Assembly: GCA_963780815.1 (NCBI GenBank)
Contig: CAWADG010000013.1
Location: 248,001 to 312,000, forward strand
Length of the DNA stretch: 64,000 nucleotides
Origin: VRUE01 sp963780815
GTDB taxonomy: Bacteria; Actinomycetota; Thermoleophilia; Solirubrobacterales; 70-9
Direction of reading: 5' to 3'
Within the stretch, counting starts at the first letter, position 1; each line of letters begins with the position of its first letter. The position numbers and the translations under genes are program-made. Shown piece by piece: positions 15,893-33,821 of the stretch. The notes below the pieces were generated by a model. The model searched no databases and was not told the DNA's origin. It was given only the letters and a program-made list of their open reading frames with translations.

Positions 15893-18800
15893 ATGAGCGA
15901 GGCGAGCCGAGCGATCGCCATCGTCGGCGTGGGGGCGATCCTTCCCGACGCGCCCGACGCGGCGACCTTCTGGCGCAACGTCAGCGAGGGCCACTACGGG
16001 ATCAGCGAGGTCGCCCCGGATCGTTGGGACCCCGAGCTCCACTTCGACCCGGACCCAAAGGCTCCAGAGCGCACCTACTCGAAGATCGGTGGCTGGGTGC
16101 GCTCATGGGAGTGGGACCCCCTCGCCTGGCATCTTCCCATCCCGCCCAAGGTCTCGGAGGCTATGGACGATGCGCAGAAGTGGGGTGTCACCTGCACCCG
16201 GATGGCGCTGCTCGACTATGGCTGGCCGGAGCGGCCGCTCGACCTTGAGCGCACCGCCGTCGTCTTCGGCAACGCGATGGCCGGCGAGCACCACTATCTG
16301 ACGACGATCCGCCTCGCCTTCCCCGAGCTCGAGCGCGAGCTGGCGAGGGCGCCGAGTTACGCCGAGCTGCCCGCGAGCGCGCGCGAGGCGATCGCCCGCG
16401 AGCTGCACTCGAACATCGACGAGTGGTTGCCGCCGGTGACGGAGGACACGATGCCGGGTGAGCTCGGAAACTGTCTGACGGGTCGCGTCTCCAACCTCTT
16501 CAACCTGCGCGGGCCCAACTTCGTCGTCGATGCGGCCTGCGCCTCGGCGATGGCGGCAATGGACGCTTCGATCGACGGGCTGATCGAGCGCGAGTTCGAT
16601 GCGGTGATCACGGGCGGGATCGACCGCAACATGGGTGCCTCCACGTTCATCAAGTTCTGCGCGATCGGCGCCCTGTCTGCAACCGGCACCCGGCCCTACG
16701 CCGACGGTGCCGACGGGTTCGTCATGGGCGAGGGCGCGGCGCTGTTCGTGCTCAAGCGGCTCGAGGATGCCGAGCGCGACGGCGACCGGGTGTACGCCGT
16801 CATCCGCGGCTTGGCGGGGTCGAGCGATGGCAAGGGCAAGGGGATCACGGCCCCGAACCCGGTCGGCCAGAGGCTCGCGATCGAGCGCGCCTGGCGAAAG
16901 TCGGGGCTCTCGCCGGAGGTGTGCTCATTGATCGAGGGCCACGGCACGTCGACCCGCGTCGGCGACGTCGTCGAGGTCGAGAGCCTCTCAGAGGCATTCG
17001 CAGGGGCGCGCCTGCCTGCCGGATCCGTCGCCCTGGGGTCCGTGAAGTCCAACATCGGGCACCTCAAGGGCGCCGCGGGAGCGGCGGGGCTGCTGAAGAC
17101 CATTCTGGCGCTGCACCACAAGGTCATGCCGCCGAGCCTCAACTTCAAACGGCCGAACCCGAACATCGACTGGACCGACTCGCCGTTCGCGGTGAACACC
17201 GAGCTGCGCGAGTGGGAGACCCGCGACAACGTGCCGCGGGTTGCGGGCGTGAGCGCATTCGGCTTCGGGGGCACGAACTATCACGCGGTGCTCGAGGAGC
17301 ACGTGCCCGGGCGTCTGAGCGGAAACGGTTCGGCCTCGATCTCGGTTCCGGCCGATGCCGGCGCGACCGCTGACGCCGGCGCCGTCGCGGTGCCGCCCCA
17401 ACCGAGAGCGGCCCGCGGGGAAGACGGTCGGGGGCCGAAGGCCCCCGTGCGCGGAGCCCTCGTGCTGGGCGGCACCGATGAGGCCGCCGTCGCTCGAGCG
17501 CTCCGCGCCGCCCTCGAGGAGGCGCGCGCCGGGCGCTGCCCCGCTCCGACGCCGCCGGATGCGGAGGCGCTCCGCTCAGCCGAGCGAGTGGCGATCGACT
17601 ACGGGGACGCGGAGGAGCTGGCGGCGAAGGCCAGCGCCACCCTGAAGGCGCTTGACTCGAATGACTCCGGCGTCTGGCAGGCGCTCCAGGCACGCGGAAT
17701 CTTCCACGGAAGCGGGCCGCAGCGCGGCAAAGTCGCTTTCCTCTACCCGGGCCAGGGCTCGCAGTACGCCGACATGCTCGCCGAGCTGCGCGAAATCGAG
17801 CCGCTCGTGGCCGAGGTCTTCGAGGAGGCTGACGAGGTCATGAGGCCGTTGCTCGACGGCAGGGAGCTGAGCGGGTTCATCTTCGCCGATCGCGACAGCC
17901 CGGAGGCGCTCGCCGAGGCGGAGGAGCAGCTGCGGCGAACCGAGATCACCCAGCCGGCCGTCCTCACGGTCGACGTCGCCCTCACCCGGATGCTGGAGGC
18001 CTACGGAGTTTTCCCGGACTTCGTCATGGGCCACAGCCTCGGCGAGTACGGAGCGTTGGTGTCGGCCGGAGCACTGCCCTTCGAGCAGGCGCTAGAGGCG
18101 GTCAGCGCCAGAGGCCGTGAGATGGCGAGCCTCGAGGTCCCGGATCCGGGTGCGATGGCGGCCGTGATGGCGCCGGCGCAGGAGGTCGAGGAGGTGCTCG
18201 CCTCCTCGGAGGGTTACCTCGTGCTCGCCAACATCAACTCGACTAACCAGGTCGTGCTGGGGGGCGGCACCGAGGCGGTCGCCCGCGCCGTCGGCGCCTT
18301 CCAGGAGCGCGGCCACCAGGCGATCCCGCTGCCGGTCAGCCACGCCTTCCACACCGAGATCGTGGCCCCGGCAAGCGAGCCCCTGCGGGCGATGCTGAGG
18401 CGGCTTCGGCTCTCGCCCCCCCGGATCCCAATCGTGGCCAACGTCGATGGCGAGTTCTACCCGACTGGAGCCGGCGTGGAGGAGCAGATCGTCGACATCC
18501 TCGGTCGCCAGGTCGCATCGCCCGTGCAGTTCGAGAAGGGCCTGCATACCCTGTTCGACGCTGGAGCACGTATCTTCGTCGAGACTGGGCCCAAGCGGGC
18601 CCTGCACGGGTTCGCATCCGATGTCCTCGACGGCGATGAGGTGCTCAACCTTTACACCAATCACCCGAAGCTCGGCGACCTGGCGTCGTTCAACCATGCG
18701 CTCTGCGGCCTCTATGCCGCCGGGCTCGGCGTCGGCCGGGAGCCCGAGCCGGTGGACGGTGCACCTCCGGCACAACCCGCGCCCTCCTCTGCGTCCCGCC

Positions 18801-21800
18801 CCTCCGGCGAGAGCGATGACGTCGACCGGGAGCTCGGTCGGCTCACTGTCGACTTCCTTCGCCGCGGCAGCGAGCTCCTAGGTGAGGCCGCACCGGCCGG
18901 CGGGCCGTCCGATCCCGTGGTGATAACGGGCGCGGCGCTCGGCCTTCCGGGAACCGAGCACGTCTTCGATGACCGCAACATCGCGCGGATCCTCCATGGC
19001 GAGCAGTTCATCGACATGATCCCCTCGGGCCTGCGACATCAAATTCTCGATCGCCACATCACGCGTCTAGTCAAGAGCGACGACGGATCGGCGAGCTTCG
19101 AAGCGATCGACGACGTCGCCGACGTGATCAAGCTTGCTGCGCGGGAGGGCAAGCTGGACCTGGCCGCGGAGTTCGGGGTCAACCCCGACCGGGTGGCAGC
19201 GCTCGGCCGCAGCACCCAGCTCGCGATCGGTGCCGGCATCGACGCCCTGCGCGACGCCGGCATTCCCCTCGTCCTCCGGTACAAGACAACCACAAAGGGG
19301 ACGCAGCTCCCGGACCGGTGGGCACTTCCGACTCCCCTGCGCGACGATACCGCGGTCATCTTCGCGTCGGCGTTTCCGGGCTTGGAAGAGTTCGCTTCGG
19401 AGGCCGAGCGCTTCTCCGAGGATCGCTCCCGCCGGGAGCGACTGGCCGAGGTCGAAGCCCTGCGCCAGCGCCTCGCCGGTCATGGCGACAGCGTCGCGCT
19501 TGCCGAGGTCGACCGCCATATCCACGACCTGAAGATCGAGCTCGAGCAGGAGCCCTATCGCTTCGATCGCCGCTTCCTCTTCCGGGTCCTCTCCATGGGC
19601 CACTCCCAGCTCGCGGAGCTGATCGGCGCACGTGGGCCGAACACCCAGGTCAATGCAGCGTGCGCGAGCACGACCCAGGCCGTTGCGATCGCCGAGGATT
19701 GGATCCGTGCGGGACGCTGCCGGCGGGCAATCGTGGTCGCGGCTGATGACGCGACCTCGGACGAGCTCCTACCGTGGATCGGTGCCGGGTTCCTCGCCTC
19801 CGGCGCAGCGGCCACCGATGAGGTCGTCGAGGAGGCCGCCCTGCCGTTCGACCAACGTCGCCATGGAATGCTGCTGGGCATGGGCGCCGCGGCGCTCATT
19901 GTCGAGAGCGCCGCTTCCGCACGCGAGCGTGGCGTCACGCCGATCTGCGAGGTGCTCAGCTCGGTCACCGCCAACAGCGCCTTCCACGGCACCCGCCTCG
20001 ACGTCGACCACATCGGCGAAGTGATGGAGACCGTCGTTGCTCAGGCCGAGGCGAGGGGCATGGACCGGGGCCGGATCGGCGAGGAGATGGTGTTCGTCTC
20101 CCACGAGACCTACACCCCGGCGCGGGGGGGCAGCGCGGCGGCCGAGATCCACGCGCTGCGCCGGGTCTTCGGCGCCGCCGCCGAGAAAGCGCTGATCGCG
20201 AACACCAAGGGGATCACCGGTCATCCGATGGGCGTCGGGCTCGAGGACGTGGTTGCGGTCAAGTCGCTCGAGACGGGCCTCGTTCCACCGATCCCGAACT
20301 TCCGCGAGGTGGATCCGGAGCTGGGTGCCCTCAATCTCTCCCAGGGGGGCTCATACCCGGTCAACTTCGCGCTTCGCCTTGCCGCTGGATTCGGCTCGCA
20401 GATCTGCATGCTGCTGCTTCGCTGGACCCCGGTGCGCGATGGCCGTCGCCGCAATCCCGAGGAGCTCGGCTATTCCTACCGAATCGGCGACCACGAGCGG
20501 TGGACCGATTGGCTGCGGACGATGAGCGGCCAGGAGGCGCCCGAGCTGGAGGTCGTGCAGCGGCGGCTGCGGTTCGTCGACCGTGGCCCGGGCGCGAAGC
20601 GCGAGGATCGCTTCGCGACGCCCGCGCCGGCGCCGACCTCAGAGCCGGCGCCTGCCGTTACGGTCCCACCCGCACAGGCTCCACCTCCGACGGAGCCCTC
20701 GATCCCGGTCGCGGGCCAGCAGGAGGTGGCTGCCGGCGACGAGGTCACCGACCGCGTCCTGGCGCTGGTCGCCGAGCAGACCGGCTACCCGCCCGACCTG
20801 CTCGACCTCGATCTCGACCTCGAGGCCGATCTCGGGATCGACACCGTGAAGCAGGCGGAGGTGTTCGCGAAGATCCGCGAGGCCTACGGCATCCCCTTCG
20901 ACGAAGACCTGAAGCTGCGCGACTACCCGACCCTCAACCACGTGGTCGCCTTCGTGCGTGAGCGGGCGGCGATCCCGCCGCCACCGCCCTCCCCCGCCGC
21001 GGCCGAGCAGGAGGTGCCTGCCGGCGACGAGGTCACCGACCGCGTCCTGGCGCTGGTCGCCGAGCAGACCGGCTACCCGCCCGACCTGCTCGACCTCGAT
21101 CTCGACCTCGAGGCCGATCTCGGGATCGACACCGTGAAGCAGGCGGAGGTGTTCGCGAAGATCCGCGAGGCCTACGGCATCCCCTTCGACGAAGACCTGA
21201 AGCTGCGCGACTACCCGACCCTCAACCACGTGGTCGCCTTCGTGCGTGAGCGGGCGGCGATCCCGCCGCCACCGCCCTCCCCCGCCGCGGCCGAGCAGGA
21301 GGTGGCTGCCGGCGACGAGGTCACCGACCGCGTCCTGGCGCTGGTCGCCGAGCAGACCGGCTACCCGCCCGACCTGCTCGACCTCGATCTCGACCTCGAG
21401 GCCGATCTCGGGATCGACACCGTGAAGCAGGCGGAGGTGTTCGCGAAGATCCGCGAGGCCTACGGCATCCCCTTCGACGAAGACCTGAAGCTGCGCGACT
21501 ACCCGACCCTCAACCACGTGGTCGCCTTCGTGCGTGAGCGGGCGGCCCCCGCGGCCGGCGAGCTGGAACCCTCCGAGCGCGCCGGCGGTACCGAGGCCTC
21601 GGGCGAACAGGAGCCCGGCGGGTTTACCCGCCGGGTTCCGGTCCCCGTGGTGCGGCCGGCGCTCGAGCACTGCGTGGCCACCGGCGTCTCGCTCGGGGCC
21701 GGGAGCCGGGTGATCGTCATGCCCGATGCCGGAGGCGTCGCCACCGCGCTCGCCACAAGGCTCGAGAAGCTCGGGGTCGAGGTGCTGATCGCGGATGGCG

Positions 21801-24112
21801 TTGAGGACGACGACGCCTTCGAGCGCCGGATCGAGGCCTGGAAGGACGCGGGGCCCGTGCAGGGCGCCTTCTGGCTGCCGGCCCTCGACGCCGAGCGGCC
21901 GCTGGCCGAGCTCGATTCGGAGAGTTGGGCCGGGGAGCTGCGCCCCCGGGTCAAGCTCCTCGCGATGACGATGCGGGCTCTTTCCGAGCAGATTGACTCC
22001 GAGGGCACATTCCTGATCGCGGGCACGCGGCTCGGCGGCCGGCACGGGTATGACTCTTCCGGCGCGACCTCGGCGATGGGCGGCGCCGTCAGTGGATTCA
22101 CGAAGTCGCTGGCTCGCGAGCGCCCGGAAGCGCTTGTCAAGGTTGTCGATTTCGCGCCCAGCCGCAAGACCGCCGCGCTCGCCGAGATCCTGATCGAGGA
22201 GGCGCGCCGGGATCCCGGCGTGGTCGAGGTCGGCTACGCAGATGACCTGCGCTGGTCGGTGGGCCTGCTCGAGCGGCCGGCCGAGCGCGACCCAGCCCGC
22301 AGGCTGGGAGCCGACACCGTCTTCCTTGTCACTGGGGCCGCGGGCAGCATCGTCGCAGCGATCGTCGCCGATCTGGCCGCGGCGTCGGCAGGCACCTTCC
22401 ACCTGCTCGACCTCGTCCCTGAGCCCGACCCCGCCGATCCTGACGTGAGGCGGTTCTCGGACGATCCCGACGGGCTCAAGCGCGATCTCGCCGAGCGGAT
22501 CAAGCAGCGTGGTGAGCGGCCGACCCCGAAGCTCGTCGAGCGCGAGATCTCGCGCATCGAGCGTGCTCGGGCCGCTCTCGACGTGATCGAGGCGATCCGC
22601 GAGGCGGGCGGCAGTGCGCACTGGCACCAGGTGGATCTCACCGATCCGGATCAGGTGTCGGCTTCAGTCTCGGCCGCCCTGCAGGAGAGCGGTCGGGTCG
22701 ACGTCCTCCTGCACTGCGCCGGCATGGAGGTGAGCCACAACCTGGTTGACAAGCCGCAGCGCGAGTTCGACCTGGTCTTCGACGTGAAGGCGAACGGCTG
22801 GTTCAACCTGCTCCAGGCGCTCGGCGAGAAGGGCCCGGATGTCGCCGTTGTCTTCAGCTCGATCGCCGCACGCTTCGGCAATGCCGGCCAGACCGACTAT
22901 GCGGCCGCCAATGACCTTCTCTGCAAGAGCATCTCGCGCCTGCGCCGCGACACCGGGATGCGCGGCGTGGCGATCGACTGGACCGCCTGGGCCGGCATCG
23001 GCATGGCAAGCCGCGGCTCGATACCGAAGGTGATGGAGATGGCGGGGATCGAGATGCTGGCGCCGGCGGAGGGAGTGCCCGTCGTCGGCCGGGAGCTCAC
23101 CGCCACGGGCCCCGGCGCCGAGGTGGTCGTGGCCGGAGCGCTAGGGGTGCTGGCCGAGGATCGTCATCCGACCGGAGGCTTGGATCCGGATTCGGCCAGC
23201 GAGGCGATGACCGCCCATCGCTGGCCGATGACGGGCCGTGCGTCGAGCTTCACCCTCGCCGAGGGGCTCACCGTCCTCACCGAGCTCGATCCGACCGATC
23301 AGGCGTTCCTCGACGATCACCGGATCGAGGGAATCCCGGTGCTGCCCGGAGCAATGGTCATCGAGGCCTTCGCAGAGGCGGCGGCCGCGCTGATGCCCGG
23401 TTGGCAGGTGGTGGCGCTCGAGGACATCGAGCTGACGGCGCCCTTCAAGTTCTACCGCGACGAGCCACGCACGGTCGAGCTGCAGGTGCTGCCGCGCGAC
23501 CGCGGTGACGGCACCCTGGTAGCCGACTGCCGTCTCGTGGGAAGTCGCTCCCTGCCCCAGGGCGAGCAGCGAGCCGTCCACTTCACCGGCCGAGCTGTTC
23601 TCGCGCGCGAGCTTTCCCAGCCACCGGATGGGGAGGTGGCCCCCGCCGAGGATTCCGAGAATCGGGGCGTTGGCTCGGAGGCGATCTACCGGATCTACTT
23701 CCATGGCCCCGCCTACCGGGTGCTGGAGCGGGCCTGGCGCTGTGACGGCACCGTGATCGGCCGCCTAGCCGGCGACCTGCCGCCTGATCACAAGCCGGCC
23801 GGCGAGCCCACGCAGGCTGCGCCCCGCCTGATCGAGCTCTGCTTCCAGACGGCGGGGGTCTGGGAGCTCGGCACCCGGGGACGGATGGCGCTTCCCACCC
23901 ACGTTGATCGGATCACCCGCTTCGCCCAAGCGGGCGCACCGGGGACGCTCGTCGCGATCGTTACCCCGCGCGAGGATGAATCTTCGATCGACGCCCGGGT
24001 GGTGGATGAGCAGGGCCACGTCCGGGTCCTGCTCGAGGGCTATCGCACGATCGAGCTCCCCGGTGCTCTCGATTCCGACGCGCTCGAGCCGATCCGCTCG
24101 GCGATGAGATAG
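15893..24112 (+). CDS. PUFA-synthase-like type I megasynthase KS-AT-KS-ACP3-KR-DH
   Basis: 2,739 residues from ATG 15893 (GGGAG 8 nt before); upstream in-frame text belongs to the other frame of the dehydrogenase gene. KS1 (about 8-455): Cys216 in DAACASA, His350 in EGHGTS, His390 in NIGHLKG. AT (about 605-920): Ser715 in GHSLGEYG. KS2 (about 995-1530): Cys1257 in NAACAST, His1404 in SHETYTPARGG replacing the usual EAHGT context, His1444 in GITGHPMG. Three carrier domains (1610-1882) with motif DLGIDTVKQ: Thr1651, Thr1747 and Thr1843 stand where Ser is expected. KR (about 1895-2380): TGAAGS at 2147 and Tyr2336 in QTDYAAAN. DH hot-dog (about 2440-2735): His2476 in DDHRIEGIPVLPG and Glu2648. 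No ER or thioesterase. The cytosolic product is presumably a partly reduced acyl or polyketide chain; identity unknown. Confidence 0.9.
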   Translation: MSEASRAIAIVGVGAILPDAPDAATFWRNVSEGHYGISEVAPDRWDPELHFDPDPKAPERTYSKIGGWVRSWEWDPLAWHLPIPPKVSEAMDDAQKWGVTCTRMALLDYGWPERPLDLERTAVVFGNAMAGEHHYLTTIRLAFPELERELARAPSYAELPASAREAIARELHSNIDEWLPPVTEDTMPGELGNCLTGRVSNLFNLRGPNFVVDAACASAMAAMDASIDGLIEREFDAVITGGIDRNMGASTFIKFCAIGALSATGTRPYADGADGFVMGEGAALFVLKRLEDAERDGDRVYAVIRGLAGSSDGKGKGITAPNPVGQRLAIERAWRKSGLSPEVCSLIEGHGTSTRVGDVVEVESLSEAFAGARLPAGSVALGSVKSNIGHLKGAAGAAGLLKTILALHHKVMPPSLNFKRPNPNIDWTDSPFAVNTELREWETRDNVPRVAGVSAFGFGGTNYHAVLEEHVPGRLSGNGSASISVPADAGATADAGAVAVPPQPRAARGEDGRGPKAPVRGALVLGGTDEAAVARALRAALEEARAGRCPAPTPPDAEALRSAERVAIDYGDAEELAAKASATLKALDSNDSGVWQALQARGIFHGSGPQRGKVAFLYPGQGSQYADMLAELREIEPLVAEVFEEADEVMRPLLDGRELSGFIFADRDSPEALAEAEEQLRRTEITQPAVLTVDVALTRMLEAYGVFPDFVMGHSLGEYGALVSAGALPFEQALEAVSARGREMASLEVPDPGAMAAVMAPAQEVEEVLASSEGYLVLANINSTNQVVLGGGTEAVARAVGAFQERGHQAIPLPVSHAFHTEIVAPASEPLRAMLRRLRLSPPRIPIVANVDGEFYPTGAGVEEQIVDILGRQVASPVQFEKGLHTLFDAGARIFVETGPKRALHGFASDVLDGDEVLNLYTNHPKLGDLASFNHALCGLYAAGLGVGREPEPVDGAPPAQPAPSSASRPSGESDDVDRELGRLTVDFLRRGSELLGEAAPAGGPSDPVVITGAALGLPGTEHVFDDRNIARILHGEQFIDMIPSGLRHQILDRHITRLVKSDDGSASFEAIDDVADVIKLAAREGKLDLAAEFGVNPDRVAALGRSTQLAIGAGIDALRDAGIPLVLRYKTTTKGTQLPDRWALPTPLRDDTAVIFASAFPGLEEFASEAERFSEDRSRRERLAEVEALRQRLAGHGDSVALAEVDRHIHDLKIELEQEPYRFDRRFLFRVLSMGHSQLAELIGARGPNTQVNAACASTTQAVAIAEDWIRAGRCRRAIVVAADDATSDELLPWIGAGFLASGAAATDEVVEEAALPFDQRRHGMLLGMGAAALIVESAASARERGVTPICEVLSSVTANSAFHGTRLDVDHIGEVMETVVAQAEARGMDRGRIGEEMVFVSHETYTPARGGSAAAEIHALRRVFGAAAEKALIANTKGITGHPMGVGLEDVVAVKSLETGLVPPIPNFREVDPELGALNLSQGGSYPVNFALRLAAGFGSQICMLLLRWTPVRDGRRRNPEELGYSYRIGDHERWTDWLRTMSGQEAPELEVVQRRLRFVDRGPGAKREDRFATPAPAPTSEPAPAVTVPPAQAPPPTEPSIPVAGQQEVAAGDEVTDRVLALVAEQTGYPPDLLDLDLDLEADLGIDTVKQAEVFAKIREAYGIPFDEDLKLRDYPTLNHVVAFVRERAAIPPPPPSPAAAEQEVPAGDEVTDRVLALVAEQTGYPPDLLDLDLDLEADLGIDTVKQAEVFAKIREAYGIPFDEDLKLRDYPTLNHVVAFVRERAAIPPPPPSPAAAEQEVAAGDEVTDRVLALVAEQTGYPPDLLDLDLDLEADLGIDTVKQAEVFAKIREAYGIPFDEDLKLRDYPTLNHVVAFVRERAAPAAGELEPSERAGGTEASGEQEPGGFTRRVPVPVVRPALEHCVATGVSLGAGSRVIVMPDAGGVATALATRLEKLGVEVLIADGVEDDDAFERRIEAWKDAGPVQGAFWLPALDAERPLAELDSESWAGELRPRVKLLAMTMRALSEQIDSEGTFLIAGTRLGGRHGYDSSGATSAMGGAVSGFTKSLARERPEALVKVVDFAPSRKTAALAEILIEEARRDPGVVEVGYADDLRWSVGLLERPAERDPARRLGADTVFLVTGAAGSIVAAIVADLAAASAGTFHLLDLVPEPDPADPDVRRFSDDPDGLKRDLAERIKQRGERPTPKLVEREISRIERARAALDVIEAIREAGGSAHWHQVDLTDPDQVSASVSAALQESGRVDVLLHCAGMEVSHNLVDKPQREFDLVFDVKANGWFNLLQALGEKGPDVAVVFSSIAARFGNAGQTDYAAANDLLCKSISRLRRDTGMRGVAIDWTAWAGIGMASRGSIPKVMEMAGIEMLAPAEGVPVVGRELTATGPGAEVVVAGALGVLAEDRHPTGGLDPDSASEAMTAHRWPMTGRASSFTLAEGLTVLTELDPTDQAFLDDHRIEGIPVLPGAMVIEAFAEAAAALMPGWQVVALEDIELTAPFKFYRDEPRTVELQVLPRDRGDGTLVADCRLVGSRSLPQGEQRAVHFTGRAVLARELSQPPDGEVAPAEDSENRGVGSEAIYRIYFHGPAYRVLERAWRCDGTVIGRLAGDLPPDHKPAGEPTQAAPRLIELCFQTAGVWELGTRGRMALPTHVDRITRFAQAGAPGTLVAIVTPREDESSIDARVVDEQGHVRVLLEGYRTIELPGALDSDALEPIRSAMR
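20718..21546 (+). repeat. Three tandem near-identical 288-bp carrier-domain repeats
   Basis: Units start at 20718, 21006 and 21294 with exact 288-bp (96-codon) spacing; the last is cut at 253 bp where the linker changes. Units 1 and 2 differ by one or two bases in the reading I made (GTGGCT versus GTGCCT), so identity is nearly total even at silent positions. Each encodes one carrier domain plus a PPPPPSPAAAEQE linker. This implies recent duplication or ongoing gene conversion. Confidence 0.9.
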
Positions 24113-24125
24113 CGGGGGGCTGGGC

Positions 24126-29729
<5,604 letters not shown>

Positions 29730-30397
29730 GGTCCCGGAGGACGATGCGTGGCTGAGCGAGCGTGAGCGCGAGATCCTCTCGACGCTCCGATCCGAGAAGC
29801 GTCACAGTGACTGGCGGCTCGGGCGGTGGACGGCGAAGGCCGCGGTGGCGACTTGGAAGAAGGTGCCGCCGGCTGCGGTCGAGCTCCTCGCCGCGGAGGA
29901 CGGGGCGCCTGAAGCGTTCGTCGACGGCAGGGAGACGCCGGTTGCGCTCTCGCTCAGCCATCGCGGGGGGCGGGCGTTGGTCACCGTGAGCGATGCGCCA
30001 GCCGCGCTCGGCTGCGACCTCGAGGTGCTGGAGGCGCGCAGCCCGGCATTCGTGAGCGAGTGGCTCAGCGCGGACGAGCGCGAGTTGGTGAGCAGTCTGA
30101 CCGGAGACCACCGAGATCTGGCGGCGAACCTTGTCTGGACAGCGAAGGAGGCGGCCTCGAAGGCGAGGCGCGAGGGCCTGCGGCTAAATATCCGGCAGGC
30201 AACCGTCGAACTCGGGCCACTGACTGACCCCGGCGGCGGATGGGAGCGATTTCGAGTCGCCTGGCAGGACGGTGTGGTCGAACCCGGTTGGTGGCGCCGA
30301 GACTCGAGCTGGGTGATGGCGATTGTGAGCGATCTCGCCGACGAGTTGCCGCCCGTCGAGCTTCATTGATCACAGTCGAAGTGTCCAGAGCGGGCGC

Positions 30398-30853
30398 TCA
30401 GAAGAGCGGATGCCGGTGGCCTTCCCCGTCGGAGTACTCGAAGACCGGTTCCACCTCGCCGGCCGGCGTTTGGCTGGTGATCGCGGCGATCGCCCGAACG
30501 GCGCCGGATCGCACCTCCCCGGACTCGGAGTCGAGAAGCGGCAGCAAGCGATCGTAGAGGTCGCGATCGCCGGTGGCTGCAAGCGCCGCCGACGCCTCGC
30601 GCCAGAGCTCCGGACGCTCGCCAAGGACTTCGACCAGCGCCTGGCAGGCATGCGGATCGCGGGTGCGCCCCAGGGAGAGGGTGGCCGCGCGACGCACGGT
30701 CAGGCTGGGGTCGTCGAGCGCTTCGATCAGCGGCTCAACCGACCCTGCGAGCTCGCCGACAACGCCCAGCGCTCGCGCCGCCTCCGCGCGCACTTCGGGT
30801 GTGGGGTCCTCGCGCAACAGCGCACACAGGCGCACCTGGGCCGCCTCGCTCAT
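30398..30853 (-). CDS. HEAT-repeat protein
   Basis: 151 residues from ATG 30853 (an upstream ATG at 30898 adds an arginine-rich leader). Four or five HEAT/PBS-lyase-type helical repeats: PTPEVRAEAARALGVVGELA, PSLTVRRAATLSLGRTRDPH, PELWREASAALAATGDRDLY, SGEVRSGAVRAIAAITSQTP. It is probably a protein-protein scaffold; no catalytic residues. It converges with the transferase gene, with about 28 bp between stops, so it does not belong to that operon. Confidence 0.82.
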   Translation of the reverse strand: MSEAAQVRLCALLREDPTPEVRAEAARALGVVGELAGSVEPLIEALDDPSLTVRRAATLSLGRTRDPHACQALVEVLGERPELWREASAALAATGDRDLYDRLLPLLDSESGEVRSGAVRAIAAITSQTPAGEVEPVFEYSDGEGHRHPLF

Positions 30854-30979
30854 GCGGGCATGGTACGCACCGCGAATCCCGCGCCGCTTGCCGCTCACAC
30901 CGCCGAGCCTGGAACTGGCACGACGGGCACCTTGGCCGCCGCACCCTGAGGGTGGCTACTCGGTCTATCGAACGCCGTA

Positions 30980-31400
30980 ATGGGGGTGGAGGAAGCCAAC
31001 GCTCCCGACACCCTTGCAGCCCTCGAATCCCTTCGAATCCTCCGCATCGAAGCACCCGAGCCCGAGACCACCGGCCGTTGGTTGCGCGGACTGCAGGCGC
31101 AGGACGGTGGCTTCCCACCCTCACGATCGGATGGGCCGCGCTGCGCGCCATCGACGTTCTTGGTCTCGAGCCCAGTCGCTCCCCGGCCCCCTGGCTGCAA
31201 CCCTTGGCGCAAACACTGTTGGGGCGAGACGAGCCGTACGACTGGCCCGCCGCGTTGCGTGACGCTCGCCCAGAGCCTGGCCCTGCTCCAGCGCCGCGAC
31301 GGGGGACCGGGTGCGCGCCACCGGGGGATCGCTACCCTGGGCAACACCTGGCTGGGACTCCAGGCAGCCCAAACGCTCGAACAAATTCTGGAGGTCAACA
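30980..31400 (+). pseudogene. Frameshifted prenyltransferase/terpene-cyclase-repeat remnant
   Basis: Three stretches in two frames join into one sensible protein: DTLAALESLRILRIEAPEPE and WLRGLQAQDGGFP (frame of 30980), then TLTIGWAALRAIDVLGLEPS and LLGRDEPYDWPAALRDA (frame of 30799), then LAQSLALLQRRDGG and IATLGNTWLGLQAAQTLEQI (first frame again). The shifts fall near 31110 and 31265. QDGGF plus paired helices is the signature of the alpha-alpha toroid of protein prenyltransferases and squalene/hopene cyclases. Only a fragment of a full enzyme is present. It ends on the ribosome-binding site of the PEP synthase gene, so it is likely dead. Confidence 0.55.

Positions 31401-33821
<2,421 letters not shown>

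Noticed and set aside
20718..21546. CRISPR-like or satellite repeat
   Set aside because: The 288-bp period is in frame and encodes three carrier domains with linkers.
20639..22627. Antisense frame with a repeated HEGDHVVEGRVVAQLQ pattern
   Set aside because: The repeats are only the mirror of the triplicated carrier domains on the plus strand.
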